Origin: Chryseobacterium gotjawalense
GTDB lineage: Bacteria > Bacteroidota > Bacteroidia > Flavobacteriales > Weeksellaceae
DNA length: 64,000 nucleotides
Assembly: GCF_030012525.1 (NCBI RefSeq)
Contig: NZ_CP124855.1
Span: 1,550,001-1,614,000 of the forward strand
Direction: 5' to 3'
The position numbers were made by a program, and so were the translations under genes. A model generated the notes under the pieces. The model saw only the letters and a program-made list of their open reading frames with translations, searched no databases and was not told the DNA's origin. Each line of letters begins with the position of its first letter. The first letter of the stretch is position 1. Below are positions 26,121 through 34,832 of this stretch, piece by piece.

Positions 26121-28493
26121 TTATAATCTGTCTTTAAGTTGTTCTAACCAATTTTTCTCTTTCACTCCATACCCATACCCATACTTATTCCCATACCCAA
26201 AATAATCTTTCTCCACATCATTCAGCACAAAGGCTACATTTTTAATTTTCTTCTGGTCGATATTTTTGTTGGCAAATTCGATTAACCCCTTTTCTGTATA
26301 ACCTGATCGGGTCACATAAATGGTCGCATCGGCCACTCCGGCAAATAAGAAGGAATCGGCCACTAACATCAGCGGAGCGGTATCGAGAATAATATAATCA
26401 TATTCAGTTGCCAACTGGGCGATTAGTTGCTCATATCTGCCATTGCTTAACAGTTCCGTCGGATTGGGCGGAATACTTCCGGAATAAATTACATCACAGT
26501 ACGGATTGAAGGAGGTGACATGTATAATGTCATCAATCCGGGTACTGTCGTCATACAGGTATTCGGTGAGTCCTTTCAGCCCTCTTCTCGATTCATTATA
26601 GCGCTGCAACTGTGGATTACGGATATCCGATCCGATAATCACTACTTTCTTGGAAGGCGTTGCTAAAGTCAGTGCCAGATTAACGGAAGTGAATGTCTTC
26701 CCTTCTCCTTTCACTGTAGACGTTACGAATACCACTTTCCCCTTTTCTTTTTTAGGCAGGATGAAATTCATATTGGTAATCAGAATTCTAAATGCTTCTG
26801 CCATTGGGGAGAGATCATTCAGTTCCACCAGTTCGTTCTGCCCTTTCTCAATTCGCGGTAATTCTGCAATGACCGGTACATGAGACAGTTTTTCCAGATC
26901 GTGCTTCGTCTTGATTTTGTTATTAAATAATTCACTCAGATAGATGATGGCAAAAGGCAGTAAAAGTCCAATCACCAGAGCCGCCAACACAATAATTTGC
27001 TTTTTAGGCGCTACTGGTTTCTCTGACGCATAAGCGTTATCAATGACCCTGGCTTTATTTCCAGCGACCGAAAGAGAAATCGCTGTTTCCTCCCGCTTCT
27101 GAAGAAGGAGAAGATACAGGTTTTCCTTAATTTGTTGCTGTCTTTCAATCCCCCGGAACATTTTTTCAATCGCAGGTAATTTGGTGATTTTCCCGCCCAC
27201 CTGATTCTGCTCAGACTGGTATTGGTTGCGGCTCATCTGAAGGCCGGTACGGCTTTTCTGCAAGCTTTGAACAATCCCTCCCCGCAGGTTCTGGATCTGT
27301 TTGGTCACTTCAACGACCGCGGGATGCTGTGGCGTCGCGGTTTCGAGTAAACGGTTGCGTTCCAGCACAAGCGCATTATAGCTGGTAATATTAACCGTAG
27401 ACGCTGGATTCGCTAATCCTACGTTGGACGGCAAAACCTGATAGGAGTTCGAATTATTAACATAGCCCAGTAAAGCATCGGTCAGTTCGAGTTGCGCCTC
27501 TACCTCCATTTGCTTGGCACGGGCAGCTGCCGAACTTTCGAGACTCAGTTTCGCTTCGGTTTCGATATCGGTTAACCGGTTGGCGGATTTGAACTGTTCC
27601 TTCCTACTCTCCACATCCCCCAATTCCTGGGAAACTTTATTGATTCTGTCTTCGATGAACGACATCGTCATTTTCGAATCCTGATTTTTATCATTGATGG
27701 CATCTTTATTATACGCTAATACGAGACTATTAAGGATATCTTTGGATTGGTCTATCTGGGGACTGTTCATGGCCAACGCAATTACGGTAGCATCTTTATT
27801 AACAAGACTTACATTAATATTCTCCTGCAGATGATTTACTTTTGCTTCCTGAGTGCTGATGGAAAGATGCAGTTCGCCAAGATCGCCTGCTTTTATCTGG
27901 TCAAAAGCTGGATTAGGTCTCAGCATAATCACCGCATACGGAAGATTGACTGACTTATTCAACGAGGTTTCAATAGGCTGTTGGAGCTCATCTGAAGAAA
28001 GTGTAATTTTACTACCTTTCATTTCCACTGTTAAGGGCTCTTTAGGAAACTCAGCATTCTTTTTTTCGGTAATTACACTCACTAAAAACGGAGCAGTGTC
28101 ACCATACAATTCCCGCGATTTCAAACCTTCTGTTGAAAGAATAGAAGTCTGAAGGTTTTTTGATTTTACCACTTCGCGGAGCAATTTTTTGGATTTGAAA
28201 ATTTCAATCTCATTATCCACACTGTTGGTCCCCATACCTCCAAGTCCTGACAGGTCCTTTAACACACCCATCTCCCCGGCGGCAGAACCTGAACTTTTGG
28301 CGTCTTTAATCAAAACAGTAGACTGCACATTATAAATCGGTGTTGTTATTTTAAGATAAAACCAAGCCAGTAACAGCGCTACTAAAGCACTTAAAATAAA
28401 CCACGGCCACTTGAGGACATAAGGCTTGATAATTTCCTGAATATTGATTTCCTGTGCGTCTTGGTCCACAGTCGGTTGAGCATTGTTCTCCAT
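26121..28493 (-). CDS. Wzc-like polysaccharide co-polymerase and tyrosine autokinase
   Basis: The 790-residue inner-membrane protein has a Wzz domain with the first membrane span near 31-47, a long periplasmic coiled-coil region (about 190-480) and a second span near 500-520. The cytoplasmic kinase follows with Walker [11 protein letters not shown], Walker A' [12 protein letters not shown] and Walker [10 protein letters not shown]. The C-terminus carries a tyrosine cluster ([14 protein letters not shown]), the usual autophosphorylation sites. It controls chain length and export together with Wza. It lies 20 bases downstream of the wza-like gene and one base from the isomerase gene. No separate Wzb-type phosphatase was seen here. 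Confidence 0.95.
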   Translation of the reverse strand: MENNAQPTVDQDAQEINIQEIIKPYVLKWPWFILSALVALLLAWFYLKITTPIYNVQSTVLIKDAKSSGSAAGEMGVLKDLSGLGGMGTNSVDNEIEIFKSKKLLREVVKSKNLQTSILSTEGLKSRELYGDTAPFLVSVITEKKNAEFPKEPLTVEMKGSKITLSSDELQQPIETSLNKSVNLPYAVIMLRPNPAFDQIKAGDLGELHLSISTQEAKVNHLQENINVSLVNKDATVIALAMNSPQIDQSKDILNSLVLAYNKDAINDKNQDSKMTMSFIEDRINKVSQELGDVESRKEQFKSANRLTDIETEAKLSLESSAAARAKQMEVEAQLELTDALLGYVNNSNSYQVLPSNVGLANPASTVNITSYNALVLERNRLLETATPQHPAVVEVTKQIQNLRGGIVQSLQKSRTGLQMSRNQYQSEQNQVGGKITKLPAIEKMFRGIERQQQIKENLYLLLLQKREETAISLSVAGNKARVIDNAYASEKPVAPKKQIIVLAALVIGLLLPFAIIYLSELFNNKIKTKHDLEKLSHVPVIAELPRIEKGQNELVELNDLSPMAEAFRILITNMNFILPKKEKGKVVFVTSTVKGEGKTFTSVNLALTLATPSKKVVIIGSDIRNPQLQRYNESRRGLKGLTEYLYDDSTRIDDIIHVTSFNPYCDVIYSGSIPPNPTELLSNGRYEQLIAQLATEYDYIILDTAPLMLVADSFLFAGVADATIYVTRSGYTEKGLIEFANKNIDQKKIKNVAFVLNDVEKDYFGYGNKYGYGYGVKEKNWLEQLKDRL

Positions 28494-28513
28494 AGTTGAG
28501 CTGAGCGTTATTC

Positions 28514-29320
28514 TTATTTTCGGATAATAAGTGCGATGATGGTAATGGCGATTGAGGCGATAGAGATATATAATCCTGCGTTGGGATCCAAACGGGCAGT
28601 CTTCTCTTTTGTTTTATTCGGTGATACATAGATAACGTCCCCCTGTCTCAGATAATAATAAGGAGAATTGATGAAGTCCGCCTTACTCAGGTCGATCCGC
28701 TCTTTGGTAGTAATACCGTCAACATTTCTCACCAGCAGAACGTCGTTTCTTTTACCGTATATGGTTAAATCTCCTGCCAGTCCTAAGGCATTCAGCAGGG
28801 TCGCATTACCGTCCGGGATAATATATTGTCCCGGCTTGTTGACTTCTCCCAACACAGTAACCTTATAATTGGTGTTGCGGATACTCACGACCGGCTCTTT
28901 GATATAGCGGCTTATCGCACGTTTTAGGACGCCTTTAAACGCTTCCAGTGTTTTTCCGTCAGTATTTAAAGTACCAATAATTGGAAAATCAATATTACCC
29001 TGGGAATCTACCATATAAGTTGGTCCGGCCACGGGAGTGGGCTGAGGTCTTGAATTCCCTCCTGCAAGTGCTTCCTCGACCAACTGTCCGGAGGAAAAAT
29101 TCTGATTAAACGGCCTTACGACGTCCTGATCTTTGGCAGAAACCACAATGACCAGCTGATCACCCGGTTGAATGGTGCTCAGTGACGCATTCTGCGAAGC
29201 CTTCAGGGCAACACTGTCAATATTATTGAGATAATTTAAACCGTCGTCTACGGACTTTCTCGGAAAGATCCCACAGGAACACAGCAGCGAAAAGGAAAAG
29301 AGGTAAATTAAATATTTCAT
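28514..29320 (-). CDS. Wza-like polysaccharide export outer-membrane lipoprotein
   Basis: The protein is 268 residues from the ATG at 29320 ([19 protein letters not shown]). The signal peptide ends in a lipobox with the lipid-modified Cys at residue 16. The poly-export domain follows ([14 protein letters not shown], then [12 protein letters not shown]), then an SLBB domain ([20 protein letters not shown]). It ends with a hydrophobic helix and RK, whereas E. coli Wza ends in an amphipathic barrel helix. A longer frame to 29341 would place seven residues before the signal peptide and is rejected. It is preceded by a -7-like box at 29339-29346, so this gene and wzc may have their own promoter. 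Confidence 0.93.
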   Translation of the reverse strand: MKYLIYLFSFSLLCSCGIFPRKSVDDGLNYLNNIDSVALKASQNASLSTIQPGDQLVIVVSAKDQDVVRPFNQNFSSGQLVEEALAGGNSRPQPTPVAGPTYMVDSQGNIDFPIIGTLNTDGKTLEAFKGVLKRAISRYIKEPVVSIRNTNYKVTVLGEVNKPGQYIIPDGNATLLNALGLAGDLTIYGKRNDVLLVRNVDGITTKERIDLSKADFINSPYYYLRQGDVIYVSPNKTKEKTARLDPNAGLYISIASIAITIIALIIRK

Positions 29321-29338
29321 TTTTTTATAATAGCAGGG

Positions 29339-29346
29339 CAAATATA
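29339..29346 (-). promoter_or_regulatory. Candidate -7 promoter element (TATATTTG) before the wza-like gene
   Basis: On the minus strand TATATTTG matches the Bacteroidota -7 consensus TAnnTTTG exactly and is followed by CC, as at 34451-34458. It is 18 bases upstream of the start codon and inside the 37-base spacer after the dehydratase gene. No clear TTG is found at the expected -33 position, so confidence is moderate. Confidence 0.45.
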
Positions 29347-29357
29347 CAATTCAATTA

Positions 29358-31304
29358 TTAATCTAACACCGCATAAACGGAGTTATTGCTTTTAAATTCG
29401 GGAACGATCTCTTTCAATAACTGTACCACTTCCACCTTTTCTCCTCGTAACGCAGATTTGATGATGAGTTGGGTAAACTGTTCGATTTCCTCAAATTCCA
29501 TATGGCGATCTTTGGAAATCATGATTTTTTCATTATGCGTCGGCAGCGTAGTGGCATCATCGCTCAGGAGTTCTTCATAAAGCTTTTCCCCCGGGCGCAG
29601 TCCCGTATAAATAATCTTGATATCCACATCCGGCTCTAAGCCTGACAGCTTGATCATCCGTTTCGCCAGATCGAGGATCTTGACGGCCTCCCCCATATCG
29701 AAAACGAAAATTTCTCCTCCATTCCCCATGGTCCCGGCATGCAGTACCAATTCGCAGGCTTCGGGAATGGTCATGAAATAGCGCACAATATCGGGATGCG
29801 TAATGGTGACCGGCCCGCCATTTTCAATCTGTCTTTTAAAATGCGGAATCACAGAACCGTTCGAACCCAGTACATTCCCGAAGCGGGTCGTAATAAATTT
29901 AGTCACATTGCCTTCCGAATCCTGGAGCGCCTGCACGAACAGTTCTGCCGCCCTTTTGGAAGCGCCCATCACATTCGTGGGTTTCACCGCTTTATCGGTC
30001 GATATCATTACAAAACGGTTCACCTTGTATTTGCTCGCTAAAGTGGACAGGTTTTTACTGCCCAAAATATTGACGAGGATGGCTTCGTGAGGATTTTCTT
30101 CAATCATCGGAACATGTTTGTAAGCCGCCGCATGATATACCATCGAAAACTGGTATTTCTGAAACAAAGGTTCAATCCGATATCGGTTGGAAATATCTGC
30201 CAAGACAAATTTAAATTTAATCTGCGGATATTTACTGCGCATTTCCAGCTCTATTTCGTGAAGAGGAGTTTCCGCCTGATCCAGTATTACAATCATTTCC
30301 GGATTAAACTGAGCAACCTGCCGCACGATTTCACTTCCGATCGATCCTGCTCCCCCCGTAATTAAAACGATTTTCCCATGGTGCCTTCTTTTCACCTCTT
30401 CATTTTCTATAACAATGGGTTTCCGGTTCAGCAGATCTTCTATTTGCAGACTTTTAATGGAGACGCCGAAATCATTATCACGGAGTTTCTGCACGGTGGG
30501 CGCCTTAAAGACCTGAAGGTCTTTTTCCAGAAACAGGTTTACCCAGAAATTCATCTCTTCTTTCGTCATCATCTCTTTGAGGATCAATACGCCATCAAGG
30601 GCCAAATCTTCTTTGCTGTTATGCTCAATTTTCGCACGCGTATAAATCGGTTTGCCTAATAGATTGGCACGGTGGGAATCTGCCCTTTGCGTCAGAAATC
30701 CTACGATTTGGTAAGGCAGATTGTGATTATCCAGTACGGCACGTGCGATAGCAATCGAACTTTCGCCGATGCCGAGTACCAGAATCCTCTTTTTGAGCGT
30801 GCTTCTGCGGAACTCTCTGAGAATATGAAAAAATTCCTTCACAAACAGCCGGAACATAGAAAGAACCATGAAAGAAGTGACAAAGAAAATGGTGAGAAAG
30901 GGCACATCGCTTTTGATGAGTTCAAAACCCTTCCATAAAAAATAAACAGAAGTGATGATGCCGATGGTTAAGGTACTGCAGAAAGTGGCCAGCAAAAGTT
31001 TAAACAAATCAATAAACGTGGAATGCCGGATGATTCCGGCGTAGGTCCGGAACACATACATAAAGAAGACATTCACCCCGACTATGAAAGCAAACATGTA
31101 GAGTTCATTATAAAAAACAGCCTTGTTACCATTGAGTTTTCCTATAATATAACAGGAAACAAGAGAAGCCAGGAAAACCAACAGGATATCAATGATCAGG
31201 ATGATCCAACGCGGCAGATATCTTACATCCGAGAGATTAACAATATTATCGCCACCATAAATTTTATCTTTAAGTTTCTTGCGGTAATTCATAATATTAA
31301 ACAT
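29358..31304 (-). CDS. CapD/WbpM/PglF-type membrane UDP-N-acetylhexosamine 4,6-dehydratase
   Basis: The 648-residue protein has four membrane spans near the N-terminus (about 32-160), a CoA-binding-like Rossmann domain (ILVLGIGESSIAIA) and a catalytic SDR domain with ITGGAGSIGSE near residue 312. STDKAVKPTNVMGASK shows the MxxxK signature of UDP-GlcNAc 4,6-dehydratases. It would produce UDP-4-keto-6-deoxy-GlcNAc for the PglE-like aminotransferase encoded just upstream, and possibly for the WbpV-like reductase at 11.8-12.7 kb. A second ATG at 31292 is also a possible start because a short upstream frame ends there by ATGA overlap. Confidence 0.93.
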   Translation of the reverse strand: MFNIMNYRKKLKDKIYGGDNIVNLSDVRYLPRWIILIIDILLVFLASLVSCYIIGKLNGNKAVFYNELYMFAFIVGVNVFFMYVFRTYAGIIRHSTFIDLFKLLLATFCSTLTIGIITSVYFLWKGFELIKSDVPFLTIFFVTSFMVLSMFRLFVKEFFHILREFRRSTLKKRILVLGIGESSIAIARAVLDNHNLPYQIVGFLTQRADSHRANLLGKPIYTRAKIEHNSKEDLALDGVLILKEMMTKEEMNFWVNLFLEKDLQVFKAPTVQKLRDNDFGVSIKSLQIEDLLNRKPIVIENEEVKRRHHGKIVLITGGAGSIGSEIVRQVAQFNPEMIVILDQAETPLHEIELEMRSKYPQIKFKFVLADISNRYRIEPLFQKYQFSMVYHAAAYKHVPMIEENPHEAILVNILGSKNLSTLASKYKVNRFVMISTDKAVKPTNVMGASKRAAELFVQALQDSEGNVTKFITTRFGNVLGSNGSVIPHFKRQIENGGPVTITHPDIVRYFMTIPEACELVLHAGTMGNGGEIFVFDMGEAVKILDLAKRMIKLSGLEPDVDIKIIYTGLRPGEKLYEELLSDDATTLPTHNEKIMISKDRHMEFEEIEQFTQLIIKSALRGEKVEVVQLLKEIVPEFKSNNSVYAVLD

Positions 31305-31354
31305 ATTAATCCCGTATCATTGCTGATATCAAATTTTTTCATCGTTTTTTTCAT
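31289..31354 (-). CDS. Possible 21-codon leader peptide overlapping the capD-like start
   Basis: A short frame (MKKTMKKFDISNDTGLICLI plus Leu) runs from the ATG at 31354 to a TGA at 31289. The TGA overlaps the second in-frame ATG of the dehydratase gene at 31292 (ATGA). It lies just downstream of a -7-like box at 31364-31371. This arrangement could couple translation of the dehydratase to the leader; equally it could be chance. Confidence 0.25.
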   Translation of the reverse strand: MKKTMKKFDISNDTGLICLIL

Positions 31355-31363
31355 CAAGTGCTG

Positions 31364-31371
31364 CAAAAATA
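31364..31371 (-). promoter_or_regulatory. Candidate -7 promoter element (TATTTTTG) before the capD-like gene
   Basis: The minus-strand TATTTTTG fits TAnnTTTG and is followed by C. It is inside the 81-base spacer between the PglE-like gene and the dehydratase gene, about 60 bases before the start at 31304. A second looser match (TAATTTTG) lies a few bases upstream of it. No convincing -33 TTG was found. Confidence 0.4.
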
Positions 31372-31385
31372 CACAAAATTACAGT

Positions 31386-32540
31386 TTAACCACCCTGTTT
31401 TGCGGTATTTTTTTTGATATTTTCAAAGGAGGAGGAGATTCTTTGCCAATCGTGATCCGTTAAATTAGACCCTGACGGCAGGCATAGCCCACTTTGAAAA
31501 AGCGTTCCCGCCAAATCCGTGCCAAAATAGGGCATTCCTTTAAAAACAGGCTGAAGATGCATCGGTTTCCAAATCGGCCGCGTTTCGATAGCAGCCGCTT
31601 CAAAATGTTGTCTCATGACCTCGCTCGTAATAGGTTGACCCGGTTTCAACCGGATCACGCTAAGCCAGTGATTGGAAAAATAGTCGTTTGTAGGTTCAGT
31701 ATGCAGTTCAAAACGGTCATCGTCACCCAGCAGGTACCGATAAAAAAAATGGTTCTGCCTTCGTTGAGCTACCCTTTGTTCCAGCACTTCCATCTGCCCT
31801 CGTCCAATACCGGCACAGATATTACTCATTCTGTAATTATACCCGATATGCGTATGTTCGTAGTGCACAGCTTCATCTTTTGCCTGAGTAGAAAGAAATA
31901 TCGTCTTGCTTTTCATGGCAGGATCTTTCGAAATCAATGCACCACCACAGGAAGTGGTTATGATTTTATTGCCATTGAAACTGATGACAGAAAAATCACC
32001 GAAAGTGCCGCAGTGCTGATTTTTATAAGTACTTCCCAAAGCTTCTGCACTGTCTTCGAGCACGGGAATTTCATACTTTCTGGATAGCGCTGCTATTTCA
32101 TCAACTTTATAGGGCATCCCATAAAGATTGACGGTGATAATGGCTTTGGGCTTTTTGCCTTTAGAAATCCCGAATTTAATGGCATCCTCTACAGCGTTGG
32201 GGCAAAGGTTCCAGGTGTCTTTTTCGCTGTCTACAAAAATAGGAACCGCCCCCATGTAAACAATAGGGTTGGCTGAAGCAGAAAAAGTAAGGCTTTGACA
32301 GATCACAAAATCATCAGGCTTCACATCCAGTAGGATTAAAGCCAGATGCAGGGCAGCGGTACCCGAATTGAGCGCCGCCACATGAACGCCCATGCCGAGA
32401 AAATCTTCTAAATCTTTTTCCAGTCCGGAGACATTTTCGCCTAAAGGGGCAATCCAGTTTTTGTCAAAAGCCTCCTGAACATAGTTCATTTCCGAACCTC
32501 CCATATGAGGCGAAGAAAGCCATATTTTTTTATCCATCAC
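31386..32540 (-). CDS. PglE-like UDP-sugar aminotransferase (DegT family)
   Basis: The 384-residue PLP enzyme has LNSGTAALHLAL near residue 58, Asp163 in VLEDSAEALGS and the Schiff-base Lys192 in SFNGNKIITTSCGG. The NGNKI-TTS-GGA form of the lysine motif and the C-terminal ETRPIWKPMHLQPVF stretch are typical of PglE/PseC-type enzymes that aminate UDP-4-keto-6-deoxy-GlcNAc at C4. Its neighbours, a CapD-type dehydratase downstream and a PglD-like acetyltransferase upstream, support UDP-diacetylbacillosamine synthesis. A 333-base non-coding spacer lies before its start, unlike most joints in this locus. Confidence 0.9.
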   Translation of the reverse strand: MMDKKIWLSSPHMGGSEMNYVQEAFDKNWIAPLGENVSGLEKDLEDFLGMGVHVAALNSGTAALHLALILLDVKPDDFVICQSLTFSASANPIVYMGAVPIFVDSEKDTWNLCPNAVEDAIKFGISKGKKPKAIITVNLYGMPYKVDEIAALSRKYEIPVLEDSAEALGSTYKNQHCGTFGDFSVISFNGNKIITTSCGGALISKDPAMKSKTIFLSTQAKDEAVHYEHTHIGYNYRMSNICAGIGRGQMEVLEQRVAQRRQNHFFYRYLLGDDDRFELHTEPTNDYFSNHWLSVIRLKPGQPITSEVMRQHFEAAAIETRPIWKPMHLQPVFKGMPYFGTDLAGTLFQSGLCLPSGSNLTDHDWQRISSSFENIKKNTAKQGG

Positions 32541-32873
32541 TCTAATCTCATTTCAATCTAACAAGTACACCGAGCCTTCATGCGGTAAGGGCAATCCGGA
32601 CGATTACAGTTCGTGCACGAATTACACCCTGATCACGCACCTGACACCTACCAGGCAAAAAGTAATCACCGCCCTATTAAAACAGCTGGAATAAATCACC
32701 ATCGTCGGTATTTCGGACAATCTTTCAAAGGATTGCCGACTTTGATCCCGACGGCGATGGCGCCACAATAACCCAGCAAGGCTTCCCAATCATGCTATTG
32801 ACGGCAGCCTAAATCACAATTGCACCCTTTCACCGCCCTCCCGGGCGATTTACTTAATCTCCACCTTTCTTAT
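32541..32873. other. 333-base GC-rich spacer inside the operon, no gene recognised
   Basis: This spacer separates the PglD-like and PglE-like genes, which usually abut. It is richer in GC than its surroundings and has no convincing reading frame. It holds an imperfect palindrome near 32718-32741 (GGACAATC, then CTTTCAAAG-like centre, then GATTGCC) and a small GC hairpin near 32838-32851 (CGCCC-N4-GGGCG) without a T-run. It could be a remnant of a lost gene or an intergenic repeat element. Confidence 0.5.
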
Positions 32874-33515
32874 TTAAAGGGAAGAAAGCCTTGCTTTTTC
32901 ATCCTCATATGGCGTTCCGACAAATCTAATAATTCTTCCGGGATTTCCAACCACCACCGCATCATCAGGCACATCCGAAAGAATGACGGCCCCTGCTCCA
33001 ATGACGGCATTTTGGCCAATGGTAACCCCTTGGATTACATTGGCTCCCAAACCTACATGAGCTCCTTTTTTAATGAGGATATTGCCGGCCAGCGCCGCAT
33101 TGGGCGAAATGTGTACGAAATCTTCAATCACGGTCTCATGTTCAATCACGCAGGCGGTATTAATAATACAGTGCTTTCCAATTTTAACTTCGGCGTTGAT
33201 GCAGACATTGGGCATAATCACCGTGCCTTCTCCCACCTCCGTAAACCTGGAAACATAAGCACTGTAATGCTGCATGATTTCAAACCGGCACCACTCTTTT
33301 ATCTGATGATATATTGCCTCCCTTACTTTGTTGTCACCAATTGCGATAATCACTTCTTTATTTTGAAGCAGCGCCTGGCTGGGTTTAAAAATATTGAGAT
33401 GGTGTGGAAAGTTATCAGGCGGATTGTCATCCACCAGATATTCTAACAGTTGGTTATTCGAAAGAATAAGGTCATAAATAACTTTTGCCTGTCCTCTGGC
33501 ACCGTATAAAATCAT
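32874..33515 (-). CDS. PglD/NeuD-like sugar-nucleotide N-acetyltransferase
   Basis: The 213-residue protein begins MILYGARGQAKVIYDLIL, the small Rossmann-like UDP-sugar-binding domain of NeuD/PglD proteins, followed by a left-handed beta-helix of hexapeptide repeats (HISPNAALAGNILIKKGAHV onward). The expected catalytic His is in CVIEHETVIEDFVHI. PglD acetylates UDP-4-amino-sugar at N4 to give UDP-diacetylbacillosamine. The gene overlaps the PglC-like gene by four bases (ATGA), a joint typical of pgl modules. Confidence 0.92.
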   Translation of the reverse strand: MILYGARGQAKVIYDLILSNNQLLEYLVDDNPPDNFPHHLNIFKPSQALLQNKEVIIAIGDNKVREAIYHQIKEWCRFEIMQHYSAYVSRFTEVGEGTVIMPNVCINAEVKIGKHCIINTACVIEHETVIEDFVHISPNAALAGNILIKKGAHVGLGANVIQGVTIGQNAVIGAGAVILSDVPDDAVVVGNPGRIIRFVGTPYEDEKARLSSL

Positions 33516-34120
33516 GCTGTGTTTCCTTTAAAAGCATCCATAGTCATATAATTATTCACATTGACACCATGTCTTCTCACTACTTTTGACAGGGTAATCC
33601 AAACGATCTGCGCATCGAGCCTCGGAGATATTTTATCGACGTACTCTATATCAAACCTGAATTTTTCGTCCCATGACAATGCGTTGCGGCCGTTAACCTG
33701 TGCCCAACCGGTTATCCCGGGCTTTACATCGTGCCTCCTTTTCTGTTCCTCATTATACAGTTCCAGATATTCGGGTAAGAGCGGTCTGGGTCCTATCAGA
33801 CTCATTTCACCTCTCAAAACATTGATTAATTGTGGGAGTTCATCCATGGACGTTTTCCGTATGACTTTTCCGATGAAAGTTAAACGCTCATAATCGGAGA
33901 GCAAAACCCCGTTTTCACACACCTTATCATTCATGGTTTTGAATTTGATGATGTGGAAAATAGCGCCGTTTTTACCCGGTCTTTTCTGCACAAAAAATGC
34001 ACTCCCTTTATTGTTAAAGAATAACACAACGGTTATTACTATAAATAAAGGGCTCGCTACCAGTAATGCGCAGCTGGCAATAGAGCGGTCCAAAATTGGT
34101 TTTAGAACATTTCGATACAT
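33512..34120 (-). CDS. PglC-like phosphoglycosyl transferase (initiating sugar transferase)
   Basis: The 202-residue monotopic enzyme has one re-entrant hydrophobic segment (about 13-35), then FHIIKFKTMND, the catalytic Asp-Glu in KTSMDELPQL, and SLIGPRPLLPEY with KPGITGWAQVNGRNA. These are the marks of small PglC/WcaJ-family phosphoglycosyl transferases. It would load phospho-diacetylbacillosamine, or a related UDP-sugar product, onto undecaprenyl phosphate. With the WecA-like protein at 1994-2986 the locus has two unrelated initiating enzymes. It lies 51 bases after the small PID-type gene. Confidence 0.93.
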   Translation of the reverse strand: MYRNVLKPILDRSIASCALLVASPLFIVITVVLFFNNKGSAFFVQKRPGKNGAIFHIIKFKTMNDKVCENGVLLSDYERLTFIGKVIRKTSMDELPQLINVLRGEMSLIGPRPLLPEYLELYNEEQKRRHDVKPGITGWAQVNGRNALSWDEKFRFDIEYVDKISPRLDAQIVWITLSKVVRRHGVNVNNYMTMDAFKGNTA

Positions 34121-34171
34121 GTGCTTAGTTGTAAAGCGTCAACTTTCGGCAACACTTTCAGTGGTTATTAG

Positions 34172-34438
34172 TTAAGTGGTTTTTTTCTTACGTACGGAAT
34201 AAACAATGATGCCTACGGCTGCAATGGCGAGTGCGGGAAGGTAATCGTCGATGGGGGTGGGATCACCAGGGTTACCACCATTAGTAGGTTGGGTCGGAAT
34301 TTCTGATCCATTTTCAGTAGCTGTCTTTGGTTCGAAAGCACTATGTTCTTTCTCAGATTCTTCAAATGGATTGGCAGTACCCTGTGCAAAATACAAGGTA
34401 CCGAGCAGTAAAATAAATATATAAAAAGTTTTTTTCAT
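34172..34438 (-). CDS. Small membrane-anchored protein with a PID-type C-terminal sorting-like signal
   Basis: The protein is 88 residues from the ATG at 34438. A signal peptide (KKTFYIFILLLGTLYFAQG) is followed by a short acidic, Pro/Gly/Asn-rich segment. The tail has PGDPTPIDDYLPALA, then a hydrophobic helix and RKKKTT. This motif-helix-basic-tail layout matches the small Bacteroidota proteins that I recall being labelled PID-CTERM; the label is from memory. Its function is unknown. It heads the polysaccharide locus behind a good -7 box. A longer frame to 34531 adds a poor N-terminus before the signal peptide and is rejected. Confidence 0.75.
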   Translation of the reverse strand: MKKTFYIFILLLGTLYFAQGTANPFEESEKEHSAFEPKTATENGSEIPTQPTNGGNPGDPTPIDDYLPALAIAAVGIIVYSVRKKKTT

Positions 34439-34450
34439 TATAGTGTTTGG

Positions 34451-34458
34451 CAAATATA
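34451..34458 (-). promoter_or_regulatory. Candidate -7 promoter element (TATATTTG) at the head of the polysaccharide locus
   Basis: TATATTTG on the minus strand fits TAnnTTTG and is followed by CC, giving the same ten bases as the box before the wza-like gene. It is 12 bases before the start of the small PID-type protein, implying a very short leader. It would be the main promoter of the 34 kb unidirectional locus. No clear -33 element was found. Confidence 0.5.
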
Positions 34459-34778
34459 TTAATTCAATATTAAAGATACCTATTTTATAAGCTAATTTTT
34501 TATTATTTTGTTGATAATAAGGCAATCTCATCGATTAATACCTAAAATAGATCTTTTGATTAAAATCATTATGAAACCCATGCTCAATCTCTACTTTCAG
34601 GCTTCGCGAAAAAGCCTATTGTTCTTAAAATCATGTTTTTTATCTATACTTTACAAAAGTAAACAATGATACCCTATATTTCACAAAACAGCTATTAACA
34701 ACCCAATCATTTTTCCCTTTTTCTCTTCCTATTCAAGATAAATCATACCTCATTACTATTATCAGAAATTAAGAACTG
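34459..34778. other. AT-rich intergenic region, no gene recognised
   Basis: About 320 bases lie between the head of the polysaccharide locus and the terminator of the first large secreted-protein gene. The region is AT-rich with no convincing reading frame on either strand. Upstream activator sites for the locus promoter would be expected here, but I recognise none. Confidence 0.5.
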
Positions 34779-34808
34779 AAAAAGCAACGTCTGTGGACAT
34801 TGCTTTTT
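34779..34808 (-). terminator. Rho-independent terminator after the 1808-residue secreted-protein gene
   Basis: AAAAAGCAA (34779-34787) pairs perfectly with TTGCTTTTT (34800-34808) around a 12-base loop. Both strands end in a T-run, so it can act in either direction. It lies 25 bases beyond the stop of the minus-strand gene at 34833. Confidence 0.75.
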
Positions 34809-34832
34809 TATAATCATTGGGTTTTGAATTTC

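Noticed and set aside
29739-30365. Several plus-strand frames of 92-100 codons opposite the capD-like gene
   Set aside because: They are antisense to strong, family-conserved coding sequence and have no motifs of their own.
31494-32087. A 197-codon plus-strand frame opposite the PglE-like gene
   Set aside because: Antisense shadow of a clear DegT aminotransferase; no recognisable domain.
32820-33446. A 208-codon plus-strand frame opposite the PglD-like gene
   Set aside because: Antisense shadow of a hexapeptide-repeat protein; its apparent regularity reflects the repeats on the other strand.
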